Below, in pieces: positions 1-9,994 of a stretch of DNA of 64,000 nucleotides; position 1 is the stretch's first letter; each line of letters starts with the position of its first letter. The notes beneath the pieces were generated by a model that was given only the letters and a program-made list of their open reading frames with translations, was not told the DNA's origin and did no database searches. The translations under genes were made by a program, and so were the position numbers. The stretch is from contig CAWEOT010000007.1 of assembly GCA_963810775.1 (NCBI GenBank), positions 62,001 through 126,000 of the forward strand. The letters are read 5' to 3'. The stretch comes from DATBVX01 sp963810775. GTDB lineage: Bacteria; Pseudomonadota; Gammaproteobacteria; Steroidobacterales; Steroidobacteraceae.

Positions 1-1
1 A

Positions 2-1771
2 CTTGGTCTCGCGCTCGGAGCGGATCGCAAGGGCGAGTCCGCCGTCAAAGCACTGCAGCGCACCGTCGAGCTCAAGCCCGACATGGGCGATGCGTGGCGC
101 GCGCTCGGCGATCACCGCACGGCGATCGGTGATGCGCAAGGTGCGGACGAAGCGTACGCACGCCACATCAGGTACTCAACGCAGAACCCCCGGCTCATGG
201 AGGCCGCGGTGGCCCTGGTCGAGAACCGCGTCGCTGTCGCCGAGGCGCTGTTACGCGACTACCTGAAACAGTTTCCGACGGACGTCGCGGCGATCCGGAT
301 GCTTGCAGAAGTTGCCGCGCGATTGGGTCGACTGGACGATTCGGAAATCCTTCTGACACGCTGCCTCGAGCTCGCCCCAAGCTTTTCTGCCGCAAGACAC
401 AACCTGTCTCTGGTGCTGCACCGTCAGCACAAGCCGACACAAGCGCTCGTCGAAATCAACCGGCTGCTCGAAGGCGAGCCAAGAAATCCTGGCTATCGGA
501 ACCTGAAGGCGGCGATCCTGAGTGCGATCGGCGAATACGGCCAATCGATCGAACTGTATAGCGACGTTCTCGCCGAGTATCCCAACCAGGCCAAGGCGTG
601 GATGAGCTATGGGCACGCATTGAAAACCGCGGGGCGCCTGGACGACAGCCTCAATGCCTACCACAAGAGCATCGCGCTCATGCCCCAGCTCGGCGAAGCG
701 TATTGGAGTCTTGCAAATACCAAGACCTTCCGGTTCTCGCCATCCGATATGGACAACATGCGAGCGCAGCTGAAGCGCAACGACCTGTCGGACGAGGATC
801 GCTATCACTTTGAGTTCGCTCTCGGCAAGGCCTTGGAGGACGTCCGCCTGTATGCCGAATCCTTCGAGCATTACGCAAGCGGCAATCGCCTGCGTCGTTC
901 CTTGGTTCGATACGACGCGAACGAGACGTCAGGGCATGTGCGCCGTTCCAAGGCGTTCTATTCGAAGCAGTTTTTTGCCGAGCGCACTGGTTTAGGAGCA
1001 CCAGCGCCAGATCCGATCTTCATCGTCGGTCTGCCGCGCGCTGGATCCACTCTGCTCGAGCAGATTCTGTCCAGTCATCCGTCGGTGGAAGGCACCATGG
1101 AGTTGCCCGACATCTCCTTCATCGCGGGCACTCTAGGCGCCAGGAAAAAACGCTCCCAAACCTCGAAATACCCCGAGACCGTTGCGAATCTCGGCGCTGA
1201 CGAATTGCGTGCGCTCGGTGAGCAGTACCTGCAGCAGACGCGGATCCAACGCAAGACGGAAGCGCCTTTCTTCATCGACAAGATGCCGAATAACTTTGCG
1301 CATGTCGGCCTGATCCACCTGATCTTGCCGAATGCCAAGATCATAGACGCGCGTCGACACCCGCTCGGCTGCTCTTTCTCGAATTTCAAGCAGCATTTTG
1401 CGCGTGGCCAACTCTTTACCTACAGCCTCGATGACATGGGTCGCTACTACCGTGACTACGTCGAGCTCATGGCGCACTTCGATACCGTGCTGCCGGGTCG
1501 CGTGCACCGGGTCATCTATGAACAGATGATCGACGATACGGAGGCTGAAGTGCGCCGGCTCCTCGAGTATTGCGGGTTGCCATTCGATGAACGCTGCTTA
1601 CGGTTCTATGAAAATGAACGGGCCGTGCGCACGCCAAGCTCCGAACAGGTGAGGCAACCGATCTTCCGCGACGCGGTTGAGCATTGGCGTCACTACGAGC
1701 CCTGGCTCGACCCCCTGAAGGATGCTTTGGGCCCGGTATTGGAGAGGTACCCGGCGACGCCAGAGTTTTGA
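2..1771 (+). CDS. TPR-repeat sulfotransferase family protein (5' truncated by window edge)
   Basis: The reading frame is open to the first base of the window, so the N-terminus lies upstream. The first half is a series of degenerate tetratricopeptide repeats (for example around AWMSYGHALKTAGRLDDSL). The C-terminal half is a sulfotransferase domain: a PAPS 5'-phosphosulfate loop PRAGSTLLEQ, then HPSVEGTMELPD, and the conserved IDKMPNNF and DARRHPLG segments. Family members transfer sulfuryl groups from PAPS; the TPR part probably binds the acceptor or a partner. In several proteobacterial lineages such proteins sit next to TonB-dependent receptors, as here, where the receptor starts 56 bases downstream in the same direction. 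The acceptor cannot be told from sequence. Confidence 0.85.
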   Translation, partial: LGLALGADRKGESAVKALQRTVELKPDMGDAWRALGDHRTAIGDAQGADEAYARHIRYSTQNPRLMEAAVALVENRVAVAEALLRDYLKQFPTDVAAIRMLAEVAARLGRLDDSEILLTRCLELAPSFSAARHNLSLVLHRQHKPTQALVEINRLLEGEPRNPGYRNLKAAILSAIGEYGQSIELYSDVLAEYPNQAKAWMSYGHALKTAGRLDDSLNAYHKSIALMPQLGEAYWSLANTKTFRFSPSDMDNMRAQLKRNDLSDEDRYHFEFALGKALEDVRLYAESFEHYASGNRLRRSLVRYDANETSGHVRRSKAFYSKQFFAERTGLGAPAPDPIFIVGLPRAGSTLLEQILSSHPSVEGTMELPDISFIAGTLGARKKRSQTSKYPETVANLGADELRALGEQYLQQTRIQRKTEAPFFIDKMPNNFAHVGLIHLILPNAKIIDARRHPLGCSFSNFKQHFARGQLFTYSLDDMGRYYRDYVELMAHFDTVLPGRVHRVIYEQMIDDTEAEVRRLLEYCGLPFDERCLRFYENERAVRTPSSEQVRQPIFRDAVEHWRHYEPWLDPLKDALGPVLERYPATPEF

Positions 1772-1827
1772 ATTCCTCAAGGCGTGGCATACTGTCGACA
1801 GAACGAAACTGGGGGAGGGTCAAACCA

Positions 1828-4329
1828 ATGACTCGCAGTCGAATTCGGAAGATCTCCCGTGTCCGATCCGCGCCACACAGGCGCGCCATGGCGACCGCAG
1901 TTCCACTGGCGTCCGCCATCTCGGCAATTCTCGGCGGCACCTCACCGGTATTCGCCCAGGAGTCTGGTGGTGTTCTCGAGCAGATCACTGTTACGGCTCA
2001 AAAGCGCGAAGAGAACCTGCAAAACGTTCCCTTGAGCGTCACCGCGCTCGGCAGCGCCAAGCTCGAGGAATTGCATATCGATAACTACGCCGACTATGCG
2101 GCGTTCCTTCCCAGCCTGTCGACGCAGAACGGTGGACAGGCTGGCGGATCCGGCTTTGCTCGCTCGTTCATGCGTGGTGTGGCGAGCGGCGAGACCGCCA
2201 ACCATTCCGGACCATCGCCAAGCGTGGGCACGTACCTGGATGAACAGCCCATCACCACGATCAGCGGCGCACTCGACATCCATGTCTACGATATCGCGCG
2301 CGTGGAAGCACTGGCGGGACCGCAGGGCACGCTGTACGGCGCGAGTTCGCAGTCCGGCACCTTGCGCATCATCACCAATAAGCCGGACCCCACCGGGTTC
2401 AAAGCAGGGTACGACCTGCAGATCAATTCACTCGACGCACGGTGACAATGGGTATGTCGGCGAGGGCTTCGTCAACATTCCAATCAGTTCGAATGCAGCC
2501 GTTCGTCTGGTCGGCTGGTACGAAAAGGAAGCCGGCTACATCGACAACGTGCCCGGTACGGTCACGTATCCCACATCCGGCATCACTGTCGACAACGCCG
2601 GGATGGTCAAGAAGGATTACAACGACGGCGAAAACTATGGCGCGCGCGCTGCACTCAAGATCGACTTGAACGACAACTGGACCATTACCCCCTCGGTGAT
2701 GGGGCAGAAAGCGAACTCTAACGGCAGCTACGGATATCGCGTGGGCGGTAACGCATTCGAGATCACGCGGTTTCATCCGGAGAGCTTCGAAGACAAGTGG
2801 TGGCAGGCTGCACTGACGGTGGAAGGCCGGTTCAGCAATTTCAACGTGGTCTATGCCGGTGCCTACCTGAAACGGGACGACGAAACCAAGTCGGACTACG
2901 TTGATTATTCGTATTTCTATGATTGTTGCTACGTCTCCTATTCCGGGGCCGCATATCACGTCGGCGCATACCAGTATGACAACTCAGGTGCGCCGATCGA
3001 TATCACCCAGTTCATACACGGCAAGGACGGCTACAAGATGCTGAGCCAGGAGATACGGATTTCCTCTGCTCAGGAGCAGCGCTTCCGCTACGTCGCGGGC
3101 CTGTTTTATGAGCAGCAGCAACACGACATCCTGCAGGACTATTTGATCAACAACCTCGCAGGCCCGGACGCCGATCCCGGCGTGGAATCGCTAGAGGTAA
3201 CCGGCTGGCCCGACACCTGGTGGCTGACCAATCAGAAACGCGTCGATACGTCCTATGCAGCTTTCGGAGAGGTCAGCTACGACATTACGGACAAGCTGAC
3301 GGGCACCGTCGGCATTCGCTTCTTCAAGACAAAGAACACGCTCGAGGGATTCTTCGGCTTCGGCCTGACGCAGAGTTGGTCCTCGCGCACCGGCGAAAAG
3401 AATCCTCTGTGCACTCAGCACCCCGAGGACTTCCGCGGGGCACCCTGCAAGAACCTGGACAAGGAAGTCGATGAGTCGGGCAATTCACCCCAAGGTGAAT
3501 CTCACCTATCGATTCACCGACCGGGCTCTGATCTACGCCACCTATTCGGAGGGTTTCCGGCCCGGCGGTGTTAATCGTGTCGGTGACCTGCCGCCCTACG
3601 ACGCCGACTACCTATATAACTACGAGGTCGGGTGGAAGACGAGTTGGGCGGGCAATCGCGTGCGCTTCAATGGCGCGATTTACTTCGAGGACTGGAAGGA
3701 CTTTCAGTATTCGTTCCTCGGACCGAACTCGGTAACACAGATCGTGAACGCCGGTAACGCGCAAATTAAGGGCATCGAGGCCGAAGTCAATTGGGCTGCC
3801 ACTGCGAACCTGACACTCTCCGCGGGTGCTGCATACACAGATGCGAAGCTGACGGAGGACTACTGCGGACTCCTGGACGCGAACGGCAACGATTGCGGAC
3901 CCCTGCGTGGGCCTTGCCGGAGTACCCCAGCAACCCCAGGCACCTGATGGGCAACAACTTCCGGTCACGCCAAAGCTCAAGGGAAACCTGGTTGCGCGCT
4001 ACACGTTCAATATCGGCTCGTTCGACGCGTATGTACAGGGCGCGGCAGCCTACGTGGACAGCCGTTGGCCGGACCTGCGCACCGCTCAGCGGACTGTGCT
4101 TGGCGAGGAGCCTTCATACACCATCGCGAACTTCAGTACCGGCCTCGGTAACGACAGCTACTCAGTGGAGCTGTACGTCAACAACGCGTTTGACGAGGAG
4201 GGCCAGGTAGATCGATGGGCACAATGTGATGCGCTGATTTGCGGCGGCGGCAGCAACACCTTGAACGGCACGTACATCACGCCTACCGCGCCGCGGACCA
4301 TAGGTCTCAGGTTCGCACAACGATTCTGA
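1828..4329 (+). pseudogene. TonB-dependent receptor interrupted by three +1 frameshifts
   Basis: ATG at 1828 follows a strong GGGGGAGGG Shine-Dalgarno. The product begins with a long Arg-rich signal region ending in SPVFAQ, a TonB-box-like stretch, then a plug domain (LEQITVTAQKREENLQNVPL). The beta-barrel is readable in three other frames, changing near 2440, near 3489 (extra C in a CCCC run) and near 3902 (probably extra C in another CCCC run). It ends normally with an aromatic residue (RFAQRF). Removing one base at each site gives about 832 residues, matching the 839-residue paralogue directly downstream, whose sequence shows the expected frame at the second site. Either a recent pseudogene or three sequencing insertions. 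The intact form would import an unknown ligand across the outer membrane. Confidence 0.85.
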
Positions 4330-4348
4330 ACTTCGGGGGGAGTGACCC

Positions 4349-6868
4349 ATGACGCGCAGCCGAAACCGAAAGATGAAGCGCGCCAGGTTCGCCGTGTCAC
4401 GGCGCGCCGTAGCAACGGGAATTCCATTGGCGTCGGCGATCTCCGCAATTCTGGGCAGTACATCGCCCGTATTTGCCCAAGACCAAGAGTCTGGCGTGCT
4501 CGAGCAGGTGGTCGTCACCGCGCAAAAGCGCGAGGAGAACCTGCAGAACGTGCCACTGAGTATCCAGGTCATCGGCGGCGAGAAATTGCAGGAATTGCAT
4601 GTCAATGGATTCGATGACTATGTGAAGTATCTGCCCAGTGTCTCGTACCAGACCCTGGGGCCCGGTGGGGCCCGCGTGTTCATGCGCGGTGTTTCGAGTG
4701 GCGACAACGGCAACCACTCGGGGCCATTGCCGAGCGTCGGTCAGTATCTCGACGAGCAGCCGGTCACAACGATCCAGGGCGCGCTCGACATCCACATGTA
4801 CGACATCGCGCGCGTCGAAGTCCTGGCGGGACCGCAGGGAACGCTCTACGGCGCAAGCTCACAATCCGGGACGATCCGCGTCATCACCAACAAGCCCGAC
4901 GCAACCGAGTTCAAGGCGGGTTACGACCTCACGTACAACACTCACAATCCGGGCGATCCCGGCTACACCGGCGAAGGCTTCATGAATGTCCCGCTGGGAG
5001 ATTCCGCGGCGATTCGCCTGGTAGGTTGGTACGAGAAGGATGGCGGATACATCAGCAACGTCGCGGGCGAGCGGACGTTTCCGACGTCCGGAATAACGGT
5101 GAACAACGCGGCTTTCGTCAAGAACGACTACAACGATGTCGAAACCTATGGTGGGCGCGCTGCACTGCGCATCGATCTGAACGACAGCTGGACGATCACG
5201 CCCGCGGTAATGGGTCAGGAGCAGAAGTCGAACGGTCTGTTCGCCTATGATCCAAGCATTGGCGATCTCAAGGTGGCTCACTACTTTCCTGAATCCGCCA
5301 AGGATCGCTGGTGGCAGGCCGCCCTCACCGTCGAAGGGAGGATCAGCAACTTCAATCTGGTCTACGCCGGCGCTTATCTGAAGCGCGACTTCTTCAGTGA
5401 GTCGGACTATTCCGACTACTCTTTTTTCTATGACCACTTTACCTACGAGGGTGCCTATTACTACGGCAGCTATTTCATCGACAATGCCGGTGACTTGATC
5501 GATTGGGGACAGTACATCCAGGGAAAGGATCGCTTCACCAAGCAGAGCCACGAGCTGCGCCTCAGCTCGCCGCAGGACCAGCGCTTTCGGTTTGTCGCGG
5601 GTCTGTTCTATCAACATCAGACACACGACATCGAGCAGCGTTACAAGATCAATAACTTCGCGGATGTCAACGAAGTCACGGGATGGCCGGACACGCTCTG
5701 GCTTACCGAGCAGGTACGCATCGATCGCGACTACGCCCTGTTCGGTGAGGTGAGTTTCGATTTCACGGAGAAGCTGACGGGCACGGCTGGCATCCGCTTC
5801 TTCAAGGCCAAGAATTCCCTCGAGGGCTTTTTTGGTTTTGGCTTCAATAATTCGTTCCAGTCCTGCACTGGCGAACATCAGGGGGTCGACTTTCCATCGA
5901 TCCACCGGCCGAGCCGAGCAACTTGTACTGACCCACCGCTAGATCCTTGCGACTACTCGGTGCAGATCCACAATGGACCGTGCAGGAATCTCAACAAGGA
6001 AGTCGATGAGTCGGGCAATACGCCCAAGGTGAATCTGACCTACAAGTTCACTGACCGCGCGTTGGCGTACGCGACGTACTCGGAGGGTTTCCGACCCGGC
6101 GGCGTCAACCGGCGCGGCACGTTCCCGCCGTACGAGTCGGACTACCTGAAGAACTACGAGATCGGTTGGAAGTCCACTTGGTTGGGCAATCGCTTGCGCT
6201 TCAATGGCGCTTTGTTCTGGGAAAAATGGGATAACTTCCAGTTCTCGTTCCTGGGCGAGAATGGACTCACCAACGTCAGCAATGCGGGTGGTGCCGAGAT
6301 CAAGGGCGTGGAAGCCGAGCTCAATTGGGCGGCCACCTCGAACCTACTGCTTTCCGGCGGTGTCATGTACCTCGAACCGGAATTGACCGAGGACTTCTGC
6401 GAATCACTCGGTGCCGACGGCAATCCGTTACCGCGCGATGAGTGCATTGCCAATGCCGAGGGTACGAGCGAGTTCGCTCCCAAAGGTACCGTGCTGCCGG
6501 TGACACCCAAGTTCAAGGGCAATGTACTGGCGCGCTATACGTTCAACCTGGGCCAGTTCGACGCGCACGTGCAGGGAGCATACGTGTACCAGGGCGAGAG
6601 CCGGTCAGCCTTGCTGCCTGACGAGAATGCAATTCTTGGCGACCAGGGTGCCTACGGCATCGCCGATTTCACCGCGGGGATCGAAAAGGATGGCATGTCG
6701 CTCGAGTTCTTCATTACCAATGCCTTCGATGAGCGTGCCGATCTTTATCGATATGCCGAGTGCGAGACTTCCACATGCGGGTCAGGGGTGAACGCCGCGC
6801 CCGGAATCATCTATTTCGGCACCAATGAACCGCGCACATTTGGAATCACCTTCGGACAGAAATTTTGA
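4349..6868 (+). CDS. TonB-dependent receptor (intact paralogue of the upstream gene)
   Basis: 839 residues, ATG preceded by GGGGGAG. N-terminal signal region to about residue 44 (SPVFAQ), a plug domain with VVVTAQKREENLQNVPLS and the DIARVEVLAGPQGTLYGAS plug motif, then a 22-strand-type barrel ending in the terminal Phe (FGQKF). The YATYSEGFRPGGVN and NWAATSNLLLSGG segments are typical of the large TonB receptor group annotated in sphingomonad- and Steroidobacter-like genomes. It shares long stretches with the frameshifted receptor 19 bases upstream, so the pair arose by tandem duplication. Substrate unknown; the neighbouring sulfotransferase and CocE-type hydrolase suggest uptake and processing of an ester- or peptide-like compound (inference). 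Confidence 0.93.
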   Translation: MTRSRNRKMKRARFAVSRRAVATGIPLASAISAILGSTSPVFAQDQESGVLEQVVVTAQKREENLQNVPLSIQVIGGEKLQELHVNGFDDYVKYLPSVSYQTLGPGGARVFMRGVSSGDNGNHSGPLPSVGQYLDEQPVTTIQGALDIHMYDIARVEVLAGPQGTLYGASSQSGTIRVITNKPDATEFKAGYDLTYNTHNPGDPGYTGEGFMNVPLGDSAAIRLVGWYEKDGGYISNVAGERTFPTSGITVNNAAFVKNDYNDVETYGGRAALRIDLNDSWTITPAVMGQEQKSNGLFAYDPSIGDLKVAHYFPESAKDRWWQAALTVEGRISNFNLVYAGAYLKRDFFSESDYSDYSFFYDHFTYEGAYYYGSYFIDNAGDLIDWGQYIQGKDRFTKQSHELRLSSPQDQRFRFVAGLFYQHQTHDIEQRYKINNFADVNEVTGWPDTLWLTEQVRIDRDYALFGEVSFDFTEKLTGTAGIRFFKAKNSLEGFFGFGFNNSFQSCTGEHQGVDFPSIHRPSRATCTDPPLDPCDYSVQIHNGPCRNLNKEVDESGNTPKVNLTYKFTDRALAYATYSEGFRPGGVNRRGTFPPYESDYLKNYEIGWKSTWLGNRLRFNGALFWEKWDNFQFSFLGENGLTNVSNAGGAEIKGVEAELNWAATSNLLLSGGVMYLEPELTEDFCESLGADGNPLPRDECIANAEGTSEFAPKGTVLPVTPKFKGNVLARYTFNLGQFDAHVQGAYVYQGESRSALLPDENAILGDQGAYGIADFTAGIEKDGMSLEFFITNAFDERADLYRYAECETSTCGSGVNAAPGIIYFGTNEPRTFGITFGQKF

Positions 6869-8829
6869 GCACTGATCGTTGCGGTGCTCCCGGCGCAAAC
6901 CGGGAGCACTATTTTTTTGCCCGCTCCGCTCTTGCGGTAGCTCTTGCTCTCGCTTTCGCAGTTCCTGCCGACGCGCAGACGCCGCCGCTCGCTCCCGACA
7001 TCCCCAAGAAGTACGAACAGCCGGCGGCGCAACTCGACTACATCAAGCGCAAGGTCATGATCCCGATGCGCGATGGCGTGAAGTTGAACGCCATTATCGT
7101 GATCCCGAAAGGCGCGAAAGGCGCGCCGATCATCCTGACGCGCACACCGTACCATGCGGCCAAGCGCGCCGAGCGCAACCTCAGCACGCACATGAACGCG
7201 ACCTTGCCGCAGGGTGATGAAGTGTTCGTGGGTGAAGGTTACATACGGGTGTTCGAGGATGTGCGCGGTAAGTACGACTCGGAAGGCGAGTACGTGATGA
7301 CGAGGCCGCTCCGCGGTCCGCTCAATTCGAGCAAGGTCGATCATTCGACGGATGCGTACGACACGATTGCATGGCTCGTGAAGAACGTGCCGGAATCCAA
7401 CGGCAAGGTTGGGATGATCGGCTCCTCTTACGAAGGCTTCACGGTCCTGATGGCGCTCATCAATCCGCACCCGGCTCTCAAGGTGGCAGTCGCCATGAGT
7501 CCGATGGTCGACGGCTGGAAGGGCGATGACTGGTTTCACTACGGGGCATTCCGCCAGGTCAACTTCGACTACTTCACCGGTCAGACCACGGTGAAAGGCG
7601 AAGGCGATCCGGTGATACGTTCGGTCTACGACGACTACGAGGGATTCCTGCGCGCGGGATCGGCGGGCGACTACGCGAAAAAGTATGGACTCGATGGGCT
7701 GCCCTTTTTCAAGAAGGTCTCCGAACATCCCGCCTACGATGATTTCTGGAAGTACCAGGCGCTCGATCAGATCCTGGAGAAGCAGCCGCTGACGCCGCCA
7801 CGCATGTACGTCGCGAGCCTCTGGGACCAGGAGGACATGTACGGCGCTATCGCCGCTTACGAGGCTACGGAAGGAAAAGACACGGCTAACGATCGCAATT
7901 TTCTGGCCCTCGGGCCCTGGCGACACAGCGGCGTGAACTATGAGGGCCGCGGCATCGGCCCGCTCAAGTTCGAGGGCGACACGGCGTTGCAATTTCGCCG
8001 CGACGTCATGCAGCCGTTCCTCGACCAATACCTGAAGGATGGCGCTCCTGCAGCAAACACGCCGCCAGTGATCGCGTTCGAGTCAGGGACCGACACATGG
8101 CGGCGGCTCGAGCGCTGGCCGCTCTCGTGCGATAACGGCTGCGCCGATCGCACCCGTCGCTTGTATCTCGGGCCACAATTCAGCCTGGGATTTTCCGCAC
8201 CTGCCGATGGCGCGCCCGGGTTCGACGAATACGTGTCCGATCCCGCGAAGCCTGTTCCATATATTCCGCGACCCGTGCGCTTCCAGGACACGGACGCCTG
8301 GCGGGGCTGGCTGGTCACGGACCAGCGAGCCGTTGCCGATCGAACTGACGTGCTGACGTACACCTCCGAAGTGCTCGATCAGCCCCTGCAGATCAGTGGC
8401 GCGCCGATCGCCAACCTGCTCGCGTCCACGAGTGGGACGGACAGCGACTGGGTGGTCAAGCTGATCGACGTATATCCGGACGAGGTTCCGTCACACCCGG
8501 AATTGGGCGGGTATCAGCTTGGGCTTGCGATGGATATTTTCCGTGGGCGTTATCGCAACGGCATTGAGCATCCCACTGCGATTCCAGCCGATCAGATGCA
8601 GACGTATCGTTTCGCGTTGCCAAACACGAACCACGTCTTCCTGCCCGGTCACCGCATCATGGTGCAGATCCAGTCGAGCTGGTTCCCGCTCTACGATCGC
8701 AATCCGCAGACCTTCGTCGACAATATCTTCTTCGCCAAGGCTGGCGACTACCGCAAGGCGACGCAGCGCGTTTACCACGCTGGCGATCAGGCGAGCTTCA
8801 TCGAGCTTCCGGTCGTCGCTTCCCATTGA
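6865..8829 (+). CDS. CocE/NonD family (S15-like) alpha/beta hydrolase, secreted
   Basis: About 654 residues. It carries a signal-peptide-like segment (ARSALAVALALAFAVPADAQ), then the S15/CocE catalytic domain with nucleophile motif GSSYEGF, an acid in SLWDQEDM and the histidine motif LGPWRHSG. The C-terminal part is the beta-sandwich found in X-Pro dipeptidyl-peptidase and cocaine-esterase relatives. These enzymes hydrolyse acyl esters or amides. The only start in frame ahead of the signal peptide is TTG at 6865, overlapping the receptor stop (TTGA). That start places a complete terminator hairpin inside the first 18 codons. The true 5' end is therefore uncertain; a one-base error in the T7 run would open other starts such as GTG at 6884. 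Confidence 0.88.
   Translation: MSTDRCGAPGANREHYFFARSALAVALALAFAVPADAQTPPLAPDIPKKYEQPAAQLDYIKRKVMIPMRDGVKLNAIIVIPKGAKGAPIILTRTPYHAAKRAERNLSTHMNATLPQGDEVFVGEGYIRVFEDVRGKYDSEGEYVMTRPLRGPLNSSKVDHSTDAYDTIAWLVKNVPESNGKVGMIGSSYEGFTVLMALINPHPALKVAVAMSPMVDGWKGDDWFHYGAFRQVNFDYFTGQTTVKGEGDPVIRSVYDDYEGFLRAGSAGDYAKKYGLDGLPFFKKVSEHPAYDDFWKYQALDQILEKQPLTPPRMYVASLWDQEDMYGAIAAYEATEGKDTANDRNFLALGPWRHSGVNYEGRGIGPLKFEGDTALQFRRDVMQPFLDQYLKDGAPAANTPPVIAFESGTDTWRRLERWPLSCDNGCADRTRRLYLGPQFSLGFSAPADGAPGFDEYVSDPAKPVPYIPRPVRFQDTDAWRGWLVTDQRAVADRTDVLTYTSEVLDQPLQISGAPIANLLASTSGTDSDWVVKLIDVYPDEVPSHPELGGYQLGLAMDIFRGRYRNGIEHPTAIPADQMQTYRFALPNTNHVFLPGHRIMVQIQSSWFPLYDRNPQTFVDNIFFAKAGDYRKATQRVYHAGDQASFIELPVVASH
6884..6918 (+). 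terminator. Rho-independent terminator
   Basis: A perfect 10-bp GC-rich stem (6884-6893 with 6900-6909), a six-base loop and a run of seven T residues (6912-6918). It starts 16 bases after the receptor stop codon. It lies inside the only in-frame 5' end available for the next gene, so it may act as an attenuator between receptor and hydrolase. Confidence 0.85.
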
Positions 8830-8852
8830 AGCGGTGGCCGCAGGGCCTGCGA

Positions 8853-9546
8853 CTATACGGCGGGCTTCGGCTCTTCGGCTCCGACCGGAATGTCTTCTGC
8901 AAGTGGCTCGTCAACGCACACCCGGAAGACACAGCAACCATCGCCATCCTGGAAACGCCGCTCTCGAACTACACGCACTCCGAGCAGGCGTGACAATGTG
9001 CACACCGAAACGCTGCAGAGCGCGGGATGTGCACGCGCGACGCTGAGAAAGGGGCAGTTACGCTCGATGAGCAACGGCACCTTGCCACGCCACTTGATCT
9101 CCATGTACGCGTCCTGTTCTTCGTAGAGACCGCGCAGCGCCTGCAGCCGCGGCTTGAGCGGCAGCCGGGCGAGCATCGGACGCCAGCGATCGACGCGCGC
9201 CTGGGTCATGCGCTCCAGAACTGTAAGCAGGCTTTTCGGGCCGCAACTCTCGGCGAGAGTCGTGATCAGCTCCGACGACAACGCGTCGTAGTGCTTGGGA
9301 AATACGTGCTCGCCGGCCTCGCTCAGCGCATAGCGCTGTGGGCGACGACCGGGACGCGTCGCTCGGCTCGTGATTCGAGGCCGCCGTTACCCAGCCCCCT
9401 TCGAGCAAAGCATTCATCTGCTGGCGCGCGGCTTCGTAAGTGATGCGCAGCCGCTGCGACAGCTCTCGAATGGTCGCGGGTCCTTTGCGCTTGAGGGTTT
9501 CGAGAAACGGGCGTGAGGAAGCGGGCGGACTGGATTCGTGAATCAT
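8853..9546 (-). pseudogene. SufR/COG2345-like winged-helix regulator, one frameshift
   Basis: ATG at 9546 overlaps the stop of the upstream membrane-protein gene (ATGA). The N-terminus is a winged helix-turn-helix (TIRELSQRLRITYEAARQQM). Near 9345-9370 the frame changes by one extra base, after which the expected RRPQRYALSEAGEHVFPKHY segment continues. The C-terminal domain has a cysteine pattern with 12 residues between two cysteines (NC...HPALC) and further Cys residues, as in iron-sulfur-binding SufR-type regulators of COG2345. If functional it probably senses redox or iron-sulfur status and controls this small operon or nearby genes. The single indel may be a sequencing error. Confidence 0.7.
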
Positions 9547-9989
9547 TTGCTCTTGCTGGTGGGATCGGGCGCCCTGAGAGCGGTTCCAACCCCGAAACGG
9601 TAGACGAGTGTGCCCCCGAACCAACCGCCGGCCAGCAGCGCCACCAGCCCCAGTCCGGAGAGTGCCACGGCCAGGTTGGATGGTGGCATTTGCTTGCGCA
9701 GGGCGAGGCTTGCCAGGAAGCAGGCGAATGCGGTCAGCATGCTGCTGATGTGCAGTACCAGCGTCCGATTGGCCTCGCGGGGGATGTGCCGGAAAAACGC
9801 TTCGCCGGCACCCGCGAGGAGGGCAAGCGCGGCCATGACAAGGCCGGCGACCAACGCATGATGGCTCCAGGACCACCACGCGCCGTCGCCGGTAATCAGC
9901 GCTGCGGCATCGGTCGCGGCGGAGGCCGACCAGAACGCAACTGGAAAATGAGCCAGCGCCGGATGCAGCGGATGTTGAGTCAGCTTCAA
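9543..9989 (-). CDS. DUF2231 domain membrane protein
   Basis: 148 residues with the DUF2231 signature HPLHPALAHFPVAFW at the N-terminus followed by four hydrophobic segments. The family is made of small integral membrane proteins, some with haem- or cytochrome-linked neighbours; function is not established. It lies five bases downstream of another four-helix membrane protein, and its stop codon overlaps the start of the regulator gene, so the three are probably co-transcribed. Confidence 0.8.
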   Translation of the reverse strand: MKLTQHPLHPALAHFPVAFWSASAATDAAALITGDGAWWSWSHHALVAGLVMAALALLAGAGEAFFRHIPREANRTLVLHISSMLTAFACFLASLALRKQMPPSNLAVALSGLGLVALLAGGWFGGTLVYRFGVGTALRAPDPTSKSK

Positions 9990-9994
9990 GCGAA

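Noticed and set aside
6811..8028. A 405-codon minus-strand frame opposite the CocE-type hydrolase
   Set aside because: The hydrolase has a complete nucleophile, acid and His motif set on the plus strand; the antisense frame looks like a codon-bias shadow.
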